Shown: piece after piece, positions 22,095 to 34,300 of the stretch | Numbering within the stretch: position 1 is the stretch's first letter | Layout: each line of letters begins with the position of its first letter | NCBI GenBank assembly: GCA_037893245.1 | Contig: JBAIAA010000261.1 | Location: 930,001 to 994,000 of the forward strand | DNA length: 64,000 nucleotides | Reading direction: 5' to 3' | DNA from: Crossaster papposus | Lineage: Eukaryota > Echinodermata > Asteroidea > Velatida > Solasteridae | The notes under the pieces: generated by a model | Seen by the model: the letters and a program-made list of their open reading frames with translations, nothing else | The model's database searches: none | Told to the model about the DNA's origin: nothing | Program-made: the position numbers and the translations under genes

Positions 22095-22630
22095 ATTGCA
22101 GAATACCCCTAAAATAAATGGCTATAAGGATACTATTTAGGGTGCTATTTTCACTTGAAAGAAAAATGCTCCGAGGGGGATGTATTAGCACTAGGTACGT
22201 AATCGAATGGGAAAGAAAAAGGAACAAGTTTATGTCCAACGTAGGTTTCCCCAAGTGGATATGTGGTAGGAGATATTCAGGAAAAGGCAATTTTAACAAT
22301 TTGTGTAAAAAAAATAATCTTCCAAGGCAATGTATCAGCATTTGCTATGTACGTAATAATGGAATTGGGAAAATTGAGAAAAGTCCAAAGGCCGATTTAT
22401 AATTTGATGTCATACAGCATTCGCTTTATAAATTCACCTGAGTTAAAATGTGTTCAACTTTTGCGAATTCAAAGCACAAAAACTCCCCGCGACGTCACAA
22501 ATTTGCATTTGCTCCGAGTAGGAACCAGGCTCAAGTCCAACGTCAGTCCCCAAAGTAGAAACGAGGATATGCAGTGAGAGCAAGATGGTTTATTGAGTGC
22601 AGACAACTTTGACGGGGTATTCTGCAATTG
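22095..22630. repeat. Inverted-repeat element 3' of PSMB1
   Basis: The left end ATTGCAGAATACCCCT and the right end GGGGTATTCTGCAAT are inverted. The middle contains two related blocks, TATGTCCAACGTAGGTTTCC and CAAGTCCAACGTCAGTCCCC. Confidence 0.75.
22113..22118 (+). terminator. Candidate polyA signal AATAAA for PSMB1
   Basis: This is the first AATAAA downstream of the PSMB1 stop (337 bp after it). Another is at 22885-22890. Position only. Confidence 0.35.
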
Positions 22631-23032
22631 TGTCTAGTTTCGGATGCCGTTTCAGGAAGAAATAATTTCAATGTACCTCATCATCCAAGATTCTGGAAAC
22701 AAACTGCAGATTTGAAAAAAGATAGTTTGTTACTTTGTTTGTATTCATCAACCATCTTTGAAATGTGTTTTGTGTTTATTCTCTAAGAACGTATGCACAA
22801 CGCTGTACCGAACATATTATAAACATCCATTTTGAATTTATACAAAATGTGTGTTCAGTCAGGTAGATGGCAAAAAATCACTATAATAAACCAAGACTTT
22901 ACTCAACAATCCTATGTGGACCCTGATTTTAGTTTTGCTGAATGTTCTTTCTGTCATGTCTGTGGCCACTTTATGATAAATTAGATTTTTGAAGAAAAAA
23001 AATATGCTGCACATGTACCACTGTAAATTTTT

Positions 23033-23362
23033 GGGTGCATTCGTTTAGCCCACCCGAGTCGTGCAAAAAAAGGTGGGTCATCGTGATCCTCACATGATAT
23101 TCTTAGCTGCGACCGTAGTCATTGACAAAACGCCCTTTGCGGACTGAGGTTTAACTTCAAAATAACCGCTTTTCCGTTTAATAATCGCAAACAAGTAACA
23201 ACCACTTCTAAAGTCACAATGAGCTCAATTTTAAATTGTTTAGACTTCAAATAAAGTGGGTTTTTGAGCTCTGACGTGAAGTTGTCCGTTGCTTGGCATG
23301 AACAACGCATGCATGCGACATAATCCAGTGGTGGCTGAGCCCTGAGCTAAACGAACGCACCC
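23033..23362. repeat. Inverted-repeat element, GGGTGCGTTCGTTTAGC ends
   Basis: The left end is GGGTGCATTCGTTTAGC and the right end GCTAAACGAACGCACCC, a 17-bp terminal inverted repeat with one mismatch. The length is about 330 bp. No clear target duplication was seen. Confidence 0.8.
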
Positions 23363-23704
23363 ATTGTCACCCTATAGAAATGGCACTTGATATCTTGAAT
23401 AAAAAGGAGAATGTACTACTGCTTTCTTAAACAAACAGAAGCTCACAGATTTGTTTTTTATTGATATATCTACAACAGTATACCACGTTATGCTACATAA
23501 ATTTAGGAAATTATTTAAGCAAAAGTAGGTGTTCTGTTTGTATTTGCACATCTATGGATATTCTTTGCCATGGTTGGCACTTTGACAACGGTAATAAGGA
23601 ATAATTTATGTTGAAAAGCTACCACTAAAAACTTAACAAAAAAGCCCTTTTCTTGAATAGGTTTCAGGACGTTCTTGCGGTCATTCCTAGCGCGTCGTTT
23701 TTAT

Positions 23705-24054
23705 CGACTTTATACACCATTTGCAGATATCGAAAATATTTACTACCGAATTATTAAGAAATATCTTACTCATCTGAAAGTAAATGTTGATTCTGGACAT
23801 CCAGCAAAATGATTGCGCTAGATATCCTGTAATTCTTCCGAAAAATTGAATTTTATAATGAAAAATTCATTATAAACAAAGATAACTGCTCGAAGGCAGT
23901 TGAAAAAAACCCGCTGTTTTTCGTGCTTTTCTCGACATCCATGATTCTAAAACTTAGGACAACTCAGTTAAACGATATGTACTATAAATACAACCCCCCA
24001 AATCTACTCATTCATGATAATTCAAGCAATGACCAATGGTGTATACTACCTTTA
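23705..24054. repeat. AAAGGTAGGAT-family MITE
   Basis: The left end is diverged (TTATACACCATTTGCAGATATC) and the right end is GGTGTATACTACCTTTAA. The interior carries GACATCCAGCAAAATGATTG and ACATCCATGATTCTAAAAC. Confidence 0.8.
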
Positions 24055-24355
24055 AATCCACTGCAAAGGGTGTCTTGGAACCAATTTGCATTTTGACACA
24101 AACTCAGCTGGTTCCCAAGGAAATACACAACAGTGAGTGCATATTTGGTAAAAATGAAGACTACGCTTCAAAAACTGTTTACGAGGTTCCTTTTCAATTT
24201 TTCATGCAATTTTTTTGGGCAGTTAATGTAAAATTCCATCCGTTTTCCGTATCACGGAGGACTTTATATTCTTAACACCCCTTTTAGAAAAAAACATGTT
24301 TAACAATATTTTTTGGTATCTTCAAAAACCAAGAGGAAAGGTGCAAGCACCAAGC

Positions 24356-24534
24356 ATACTATACTGTACTATACAAATACAGCATAGTTTGAGGGGAAGT
24401 AGTGGTCCCGAGATGTACCGGTAGGTCAGCTCGACTACCTCCTGATGCAGAGCGGCGGAAGGTAGTCGAGCTAACCTACACCGAGGGACCACTATTTTCC
24501 AGAAATAAACCATGCTGTATTTGTTTTACTACAT
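24356..24534. repeat. Inverted repeat around GGTAGTCGAGCT
   Basis: ACAAATACAGCATAGTTT at the left mirrors AACCATGCTGTATTTGT at the right. The inner pair is AGTGGTCCC/GGGACCACT and AGCTCGACTACCT/AGGTAGTCGAGCT. Confidence 0.8.
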
Positions 24535-24944
24535 CTCATAAATATTCACTGCCTTGTCGATGATGGCCTTCGTAGATTTTGCATCTATATTCAGCACAAG
24601 ATATTAAAGTTCTTCGTCAGTCAATGACGGAAATCTAGTAACGTTACCGAGACTGGTTCCGTAAAGATTGCATGCTACAGACTACATGTCTACGAGGCGG
24701 GTTCCAGAGGAAATTTTGTAGTGCTACCAGAAAAGAATAACGCACGGCAGCGAGCTGGATACTCGCCGAGATGACGTCACCTGGCAGCGTATCATTTTTA
24801 CTTCCAGGACGCGCTGTGGAAACGACCAATGACGCGCTCTAATTTGCTCATGAATATTTATGAGGTGTAGTAACAAACTCTACTGAACCTATTAAACAAG
24901 CCACCACAAACTGTCCTGGGGAACGAGCGCCTCAACAGTTAACC

Positions 24945-25375
24945 CTTCGACGTGCCACCGTACTATTTCTGATAGTCGCTTTGCCGTAAAAAAAATCTCA
25001 TGTTGCATGTATTTCTAGTTCAATGTGTGAACATATAAAGACGTAAAACCAAAACAGCTTGGGGGTATATACGAAATACAAGCGACTATCAAAATATTTT
25101 GTGTAAAAACCATAATTATGGAGGCACGTCGTTGCAGCTTTTTGAGGTCTGAATTTCCCTTCCAAGCAATCAATCGTGCTATTGTTGTCTTGCATTATTC
25201 AACAACAGCTGATTTCTGGGTCTCTGACCTATGATAAAAGGCTGTGTGAACATATAAAGCCGTAAAACCAAAACAGCTTGGGGTATACACGAAATACAAG
25301 CGACTATCAAAAATAGTACGGACGCGTGTTCGTGTATTAAAAAAAAGTACGCATGTCGTAGGGTTAATACAGCAA
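24945..25375. repeat. CGACGTGCCACCGTACTATT dispersed repeat (3 copies in window)
   Basis: It starts TTCGACGTGCCACCGTACTA and includes CGCTTTGCCGTAAAAAAA, a twice-repeated GTGAACATATAAAG.CGTAAA block, and TTCGTGTA near its end. Related copies are 33533-33995 and 60566-61012. Confidence 0.75.
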
Positions 25376-25389
25376 CCCTAGTGAGCTTG

Positions 25390-28300
25390 TTATGTCGCCA
25401 TAAGCTCATCTTGTTGCTGGGCTAATCTCTGCCTCTGGATCTCGTCTTGGTGGATCTCGTCGTGATCCGGATGCCAAAGTCTGACGACGGTCCGTTCCGC
25501 TGCGGTGCAGCTGACGGTGTGGGATGCCAGAACACCGCGATGAACCTGATCAGTTCAAAGAAAAACCCAAAATCAGAAGGGGTCGCTGATTTTTCGCTTG
25601 AAGGTAGGATACACCATTTGCAGATATTGACAATTATTACTACCGAATTATTAAGAAATATTTTACTTATTTAAAAGTAAATGATTGTAGCAATGCAGCA
25701 AAATGATTGGGCTAGGTATTCTGGAATTGTTCAGAAAAATTTAATTTCATAACAAAAAATTCACGATCGCCCGATGGCGATCGCAAAAAAACCCAAAAAC
25801 AACTGCTCACCCCCAATCGAAAACGACAGTTTTTTTTGCTTTTCTCAGCATCCATGATGAGTTTGGCACAGGCATTTATTCAAGGGTGACCCAGTCCTTC
25901 TCTTTTAAAAATTACAGGGGTGTTGAAAAAGGCACACCTGGATTTTTTTTAGACGTGAATTTTCAAGGCGTGTGATTCTGTGGTTCAACCTGAGGCTAAA
26001 CAATACTTGGCATTTTTAATATTTATCTTGGTTAGTTTACAGTAAAGCCATTTTCTCTTTAATTACATAATTTTTTTTTCACAAATTATGTAGTATATTA
26101 TGCCGTAAATATATGCCGAGGTGTGCGGTACAGTGGGATTCAGGCGTGCAATTATTAGCACTACTCATCAGGAAGCTTTTAGCCGTGCGATGGTGTGGGG
26201 GTGCGATCGCACGCCTCAAATCAGAAGGACTGGTGACCCATGACTGGTCACGGCACAGTTCCTGGTCAACTGTGAGTGTATGTACATCCTGTGTGTCCCC
26301 ACTCGAGTACATAATACCACTGGCCAGTCATCACTGCACTGATACTAAACAATACATTGTATTGACCCATCTGTACCAAGTCAATCAAACCTCCAACTGT
26401 TGGAGTTTGGCAAGTTTTAGTCATAATAAGTCGAGTACCATTGTACCAATAATTACTGACCCTTGTGTGCAGTTGTTAAAGTTTGTTACGTTTAGTATGC
26501 TTTCTAGTGCGAGAGAGAGAGTTTAGGGTTAAGGGTCCTGCTGAGTTCGCATAAAGCTAGTTGATATGTGACCTGGCACCACGAAATGAGCGGAAAGTCG
26601 CACATGGCCAAAACGAGTTATTGGCCAAAACGTTTGTTTTTCATGTGGGAGGGCAGTTTTGAGATGTTAACGTTTTTACGTACCAAAAAACACCATCTTT
26701 ATCATATCACAAAATTGTATAGCTCAATTGAACCTCTAAAGTGTGTTTTTTTGTGGCTGAATTGCACTGAGTTATAGTATAGTTTGCATGGTTAACAGAC
26801 TTTGAACTCCGTTTTTTCAAAACAAGGGAGCATCACTTCATCAATTTCAAATAGAGTATAGCGGCGGCTAGGAATAAGCTACAGCAACACACAATACATC
26901 ATTTGAAAGCTCTTCTTTCTAGAAATGTAATAATGTCAATTTTATTTTGGCGACTTTCCACCCATTTCGTTTTGACAGGTCACATATTAGCATAATCTCA
27001 ACCAAACACGATTTAGTTTTTTGTTTACCTGCAAGGCATCAAGCAAGTCGTAGACTGATACAGGCTTCTGAGGAGGCGGGTTACCAGCCGTTGCTTGCTG
27101 CATGACAGCACACTGTTCACTGGCCTCTGAATCTGGCCTGGTGACTGCGTACTGGCCGGATGTGGTTTCCATGTTGACGCCATTGCAACTGATGATGACA
27201 AAATCAAACAAGTACGTAATTGTTGACCGTGTTCGGTCTATCAACCCTAACTCCCTACTGCCTCTGCAGGGTACTGGACCAAATCCACCAAAATCCATCA
27301 GTCGAGTTTCTTTTTATACATGGGCTATAAAATGGGACCATCACTGAAGGGCCCTAGACATCACTGAAGGGCCCTAGCTCAGAGGGCTCTAGACTTTGCT
27401 GTTACTGGCTCGCAAGCTTACCAAGCCCGGCATTGCACAAACCTACTGGGCACTATACGTGCTGACCTCAAACAGGCTGAACTCCGACCCCTCCGTACAT
27501 CGAGACAGCTCCATTGCCTGCGGCAACGTGCCCACGACAAGACCAGATGGCCAAGGACAAACGCGAAGGACTGATTGCGGTTGCGGGATGTCATTCGACT
27601 ACCACAGCTGCAGCAAACAGTTTTTATATGTCACTGAAGTGTCGGTTGATGTTGGTGGCAATAGTACACATGCCAACTCTACTGTATCCAAGGACAAATT
27701 GAGGAATTGTACCAGCACTGCTTCAGGTCTTCGATCTGGACTAAGTCCATTCAATTATAAGTCCGGAAATGTCTGTCAGCAGCGAGCAAGGCTGGAAATG
27801 CGTGGGTGTGCTTCTCGGTACTATCGGCCTGAACCCGCTTCAAATCGAGTTTCGTTAAAAATAATCCCGCGCGTCGGCTCGGTGATGTTAAAATAATCCC
27901 GGCGCGAACTCTGTATCCTACCTTTAACCTTTGCTTTGTTACCTTTTCTCAAGATGAGCCCGGTCTCGGGGATGGTTTCTGAGTGAAGGAAGTTGCATGA
28001 AGGCTCCCATGCTGTGTTTGAATTTGCCCTCTCGCACACTGTAGCCACTGCGTCTAGAAAGAACAGCACTGATCACATTCTTCAGTATGTGCTGATAATA
28101 AAAGGAAATAAAAAAAGAAAATAAAAAAAAAATTGAAACATTATGACACACATTGACTCGTGATTGGTTGGTGGTTAAGGTTTAACTCAAGATTGACTTA
28201 TGATGGAGTTATGACCCGATATGTGATTGGCTTACGCCACACCGACATATGTGACCTGTTCCAACGAAACCCGGACAAAGTCGCACAATGTGTTTTGTCG

Positions 28301-31300
28301 CAATGTACTCCTGAAGTCATTTCTGGATAGATTTTACCATTTTGAGGTTTTAGGTTTTTCTAAGTCATTCACTATTAATCTACAATCTCCTCAAATTTGA
28401 ACAAAATCCGTCTACCAGAAGTGTGTTTTTTTGTCAATTTTTTGAAACATTTGTGTATAGAAATAATACGCTTTTCTGAACTTCAAAGCTGTTTATCTCA
28501 TAATTAGGTTGTCAGGGTTTTATCACTAAATTCAGACCCCAGGGGAGATAGGGTGGGGTACATATGTAAATTATACATCATTTTAAAGCTGAGAACCTAC
28601 AGAATTTGAAAAAAGCAAAATCTGAAAAACTAAAAAGTCGACTTTGTCCGGGTTTCGTTGGAACAGGTAACATATGGTCATTGTGCTTGCGGAATGTTGT
28701 GGTTTCTCAGGAATTCTTTTTAGGTTTTTAGAGGGGTGCGTATAGGCAACAATAGCCTAGAGAGATTGTCGAACCTTAAAATCATGCAGTGTGATTGGTC
28801 AATTTTTTTTAAGGGGTGTGGCCAACTGAGTCGTTCTATCGAGTTGTGATTGACGTGTACATGTAATTTGTAAGGGGTTCTCGGTTGCAAAATGAGACAG
28901 AACTGGGCAGAGGTTGAAATGAGGGTTCTCGTGTATTAGAAAAGAGGATACAAATCTCCTAATACAATGCCATTTCTTGCACTTCCATCGGACATTCCGT
29001 TAAAAGTAAAATGTTGAGAAAAAGGCCTTTGAAGTTTTGTACATGTGATTATAAAAAATGGCAATTGGTTTTCCTTAAAAACACTTTTTTACACTACTTT
29101 TGTACTATTTCTTAACAAAATATAGTTAGTAGGCATACCAAAGATTACAAATATCAATAAATCTCAACAATGAGAAGGTGAACATTTCATCAAAATGTGA
29201 TTTATATTTTTGTCATGGAAGAACATCTTCAGTACCTACAGTTTAGGGTTCATTAAAAAGAAATATTGATTTTGATGAATAAAGTAAAAAAACAACCATT
29301 TTGTGTGCATCGTTCTATTTCAAAGCCTGTTTCCTCAGTTGTTTAATTTGAACTCCAAGGAAGTAATCAATATGTAAACACGTCATATCTCCAAAATGAG
29401 AGGGGCTATGGAGCTCTATTATATACCAAATGAAAGCTTACGTTGTGGGCTTTTCAACCATGTATATAACTCAATTGTTTGTGTGAAATAATACACCTTG
29501 TTGTGGAGCCGGTCACATATTGTCAGGGATGTAGTCGAGTCCATCACAAGTCCCTGCAAGTCCCTGTAAGTCCCTGCAAGTCCCTGCAAGTCCATCACAA
29601 GTCCTTCAGTTCCAATTCAAATCACAAGCTATTCAAATCAGCTTTAACAAAAGCATTCCTTTGTCATTGTTCATCCAGTTACTTGTGACTGCCCTTATGA
29701 AAGGACTTGTGACTGGCTTCACGAAAGGACTTGTGAAAGGACTTGCAGGGACTCGACTACAACCCTGCATATTGTTGGGACTAGACAATCCAATCTCTGA
29801 TCGATCTGTATTAATTTACCTGCACTGAGTGTGTTATCAAAGGTATGGTAGCTCCTGAGACATTGTCAATGCCCCACTCCCACGCCGTGACGAAGACCCG
29901 GCCGTGCAGCAAGGCAGCGTCTGGCAAGAACAAACTCCGAGCGCAGAAGTCCAACGACTCTTCAACCTGCATGGCCACCGCGGGCGCTTTCAGCATGGGA
30001 TCCGACGGCACAAAGCGATTCTAAACCCAACAGAATTATGCAGATTTGGTTTTGAAAATTGAAAGAGAAAATTGACTGGAGCGGGGTTTGAACCAGCGAT
30101 TGCCGGATTACCGTTACGGTGCTATACCAACTGAGCTATCCAGCTCTATGGTATGATGGCGGTTACCAATAAGTGACTGGCTCTACAAAAAAGGGTATTA
30201 AGTCGCGCTGTGCGTTAACATGTAATGGCCTCCTCAAAGTTGAGAGGGTAAAACATTTCATCAAAATGTGATTTACTTTTTTGCCATTTATGACATCTTT
30301 AACACCAATATTTTCATGTTTCATTCAAAGAAATGTTGATTTTGATGATTAAAGTGGAAAACAGGCCCATTTTGTGTTCATCGTTCTGTTGTTATACAAC
30401 AAAGCCGCCTTTTCAAAGGCTGTTTTCTCAGTTGTGTAATTTGAACTCCAAGGAAGTAATTAAAAGCAAACAAGTCATATATCCAGAACGGGAGTAGCTA
30501 TGGAGCTCTATTATATACCAACCAAGCTTACACTGTGGGCTTTCCAACCATGTATATAACTCAATTTCACTATTTTGTGACATAATACCCATTATTGTGG
30601 AGTGGGTCACATATTATATGTCAATATCTTTCTTTGGGAAATGCTTGCCGAAAGCCATAAGCCAAAAGAGATCACGCCCAAAGTCACGATATACTAGCAA
30701 CATTATCAATGTTGCATTGCACTATGAAATAGTAACCATGGATATCCAAGAGGATATGGCTTTTTTTCCTCTTCAATACAACATCAAAGAAAACTGACAA
30801 GGTGCAGTTAATATTATTTTCAAAAATGTTAAATAAAAATTGACTGGAACGAGGTTTGAACGAGCGACCTCCACATTGCCGTTCTGGTGCTCTACTAACT
30901 GAGCTATGCAGTCCTGTTTTGGCGGTTCCCCGATAATTTTGTGTGCTTAGCAGCTCCATGAAATTGCTCAAGGGGCCTATTTCACGAAGCTGCTAAGCAA
31001 AAAAAATTGCTTAGCATGAAGACTATTCCTTGGCAAAAACAGGGTTACAAACAGGTGATGTATATTGTTTGTGATTGGTATTTAGCTGGTTTTTGCTTAG
31101 CATGAAAAGCACATGAAGTTTTGACTGATAACCTGTTTTTACTGAACATTTGTTGTTGTGCTAAGCACTTTTGTGTGCTTAGCAGCTTCATGAAATTGCT
31201 CAAGGGGCCAATTTCACGAAGCTGCTAAGCAAAAGAAATTGCTTAGCATGAATATTCTTCCTTGCCAAAAACAGAGTTACAAACCAAATTTTCAAGTGAT

Positions 31301-34300
31301 GTATATTGTTTGTGACTGGTATAGAGCTGGTTTTTGCTTAGCATGAAAAGCACATGACCTCAAGACTGACCTCAAAGGTGGGTCTGACCGGGACTTTCTT
31401 TTTCTTTAGAGGTTTGCTCTTCTTCGAAGCCTTGTCTGAGCTGCTTGACAAACTGCTACTCTTAGTCTTGGATGCCTCTGCTGAGAAAGTGTATTGGAAA
31501 CGTAAATACATCTTGCAACAAAAACATTGAAAAAGTGAATAATAAATAGGCTTGTAATGGTATTGGATTTTGAAGTCTATGATATACCTTCACATATCTA
31601 CCGAGTATTTTGTAGTACGAACATAATGTAAGAGATTTAACCAGTTCGCGCCGTAGGACAGGTATACACGCACATTTCTTTTCCGGAATTCAAAATGGGT
31701 GACGAAAAAATACGCCGGATGGCGATCGCGCATTCTTTTTATAAAATTTTTCAAGACAATTACAAGATATCTAGCGCAGTCATTTTGCTAGATGCCTGGA
31801 ATCATTATTTACTTTCAAATAAGTAACATATTTCTGAATAATTCGGCAGTACAAATTTTCTGCAAATGTTGTATCCTACCTTTAAACTTGGGTAAATATT
31901 TCTAAACCACCTTATCTAATTTTACCGAATTATCTTTCAAGCCTATTATTTTGGGGGCATCACGGCATGCATGAATGATTTTAGTAGAAATAGATGTCTT
32001 TAACCAGTTCGCACCAGATGTCGTATATAAACGCACATTTTTTCCCAGATTCAAAACGAATAGCGCATAAATACGCCAAGAGCAAGGCCGGAAATGTCTG
32101 TCAGAGGCGAGCAAGGCCGGAAATGTCTGTCGGGCAGCGAGCAAGGCCGGAAATGTCTGTCAGCAACGAACAAGGCCGAAAATGTTTGTCAGCAGCGAGC
32201 AAGGCCAGAAATGCCTGTCAGCAGCGAGCAAGGCGGGAAATGTCTGTCAGCAACGAGCAAGGCCGAAAATGTCTGTCAGCAGCGAGCAAGGCCGGAAATG
32301 CCTGTCAGCAGCGAGCAAGGCGGGAAATGTCTGTCAGCAGCGAGCAAGGCCGGAAATGCCTGTCAGCAGCGAGCAAGGCCGGAAATGCCTGTCAGCAGCG
32401 AGCAAGGCCGGAAATGCCTGTCAGCAGCGAGCAAGGCCGGAAATGCCTGTCAGCAGCGAGCAAGGCTGGAAATGTCTGTCAGCAACGAGCAAGGCCGAAA
32501 ATGTCTGTCAGCAGCGAGCAAGGCCGGAAAAGCCTGTCAGCAGCGAGCAAGGCCGGAAATGCCTGTCAGCAGCGAGCAAGGCCGGAAATGCGTGGGTGTG
32601 CTTCATAACTCCATGCCAGTACTATCGCCCTGAACCCGCCTCGGATCGAGTTTCATTAAAAATAATCCTGTGCATGGGCTCGGTAATGTTAAAATAATCC
32701 TGGCGCGAACTGGTTAAATGGTTGACAGGGTTTTTATTTTTTAACTCACCGGATGACTCGGAACTGAGCACCTGACATCTGGTCAATACTGTCACCAGGA
32801 ATTCATTGTGCAAATGAACTGAAACAAAAGTAGACAGGACAGAAATATGTACGGGGTTTTATTCGTTCCCACCATGTTACCAAACCATGATTTTTTGTAC
32901 TAAAATGTGAGGGGTTCAGTTCTGGCAAAATAAGAGGGAACTCAACTAAGCAGAGGTCGAAATGAGGGTTTTAGAAAATAGGATACAATAGGCCATTTGC
33001 ATAAATTTGCAAATAAATTTGCAAATAAATTTGCAAATAAATTTGCAAATAAATTTGCAAATAAATTTGCAAATAAATTTGAAAATAAATTTGAAAATAA
33101 ATTTGAATAACATCTGGTACACTGACTTGTTCACACAGCTTGGCACAGTTTAACTTTAAATTCTCCAGACCAAAGACGCTGTTGCTATATCACGTGATTC
33201 GGGGCAAGCCTTACGCGTCATACGCTAGCAACCCCCAGCTCTGGAATGGTCTGGTGTCTTTTTGCCATTTACACCCATTGTGAACAATGTATTGGTGCTG
33301 AGCGTCTCTTACGTAACTATGCAAAAGCTTGCCCCGAATCACGGGATATAGCAACAGTGTCTTTGGTCTGGAGAATTTAAAGTTAAACTGTGCCAAGCTG
33401 TGTGAACAAGTCAGTGTACCAGATATTATTTAAATTTAACTCGGGGTCACACGCAAATGGCTTATTCTCCTTGTATTGTTGCTTGTTGCACTTCAATCGG
33501 ACATTCCGTTAACAGGTTATGGCTGTTTAATCTAGCGACGTGCCACCGTACTATTTTTCAAAGTCGCTTCGCCGTAAAAAAACAATTGATTTTTCATCAT
33601 TTGTTAACAAAATCTCATATTACCTAGTTCAAAGCATGCCGAATAACATGGTAAGTGCCGCTTGAACCCTGGTTGAACCGTTGACCCAGCTTTTAGCAAA
33701 GCAAAGTGCTGCCCAACGAGTATCCCATTACTTTGTGTACATAAAGGGGCCTTTCAAGTCTGGGTTTTCCAGACCTACCCAAGCAATTAATCATGCTTTT
33801 GTTGCCTTGCCCTACTCAAAAACACCAGCCGGGATCGAATATATTCAGACACTATGGAAAAGTACTGTGTTGACATATAAAGCCATAAAACCGAACAGCA
33901 TGGGGGTTACACACGAAATACAACCGACTTTGAAAAAAAGTAAAGACCCCCGTTCGTGTAAAAATAAAATGGCCGCACGTCGCAAGGTTAAAGTTTGCAA
34001 TTCTCAACATGTCGCCAACGAAAAATGTTGAGATGAAGGCCTCTTAAAGTTTCCAGTTTTGTACATGTGATAGGGACAAATTTTGATTGTTTTTCCTCAA
34101 AAACACTTATTTTATTTCACTACTTCCGTCATGTCTATACTATTTGTGAGCGTTCTGGCAAAATGAGACGGAACTGGGCACAGGGCTTAGTGGAGAAAAC
34201 TGCAAAATAATGAACAGTGAGATTTTTTTAATGTTCAAATTTATTGATATTTGTAATCTTTGGTATGTCTGCTAACAATATTTTGTTAAGAAATAGTATG

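Larger units (their letters stand above)
21777..25389. other. Intergenic region between convergent PSMB1 and TADA1
   Basis: No exon was found. It holds several inverted-repeat elements (22095-22630, 23033-23362, 23705-24054, 24356-24534) and the 24945-25375 repeat, separated by AT-rich sequence. The 3' UTRs of both flanking genes must lie in it. Confidence 0.5.

Noticed and set aside
30073..30146. Minus-strand tRNA gene
   Set aside because: Box A and B are good, but the acceptor stem is imperfect and a diverged sister copy lies at 30841, so a SINE is more likely.
32085..32590. CRISPR-like array
   Set aside because: The units are contiguous with no unique spacers, and the genome is eukaryotic.
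31994..32697. Three overlapping ORFs of 171-204 codons with QQRARPEM repeats
   Set aside because: They come from a 29-bp tandem array inside a MITE, open in every frame on that strand because the unit has no stop.
32946..33146. ORF with ICKFICKF repeats
   Set aside because: It is a 12-bp AT-rich tandem repeat.
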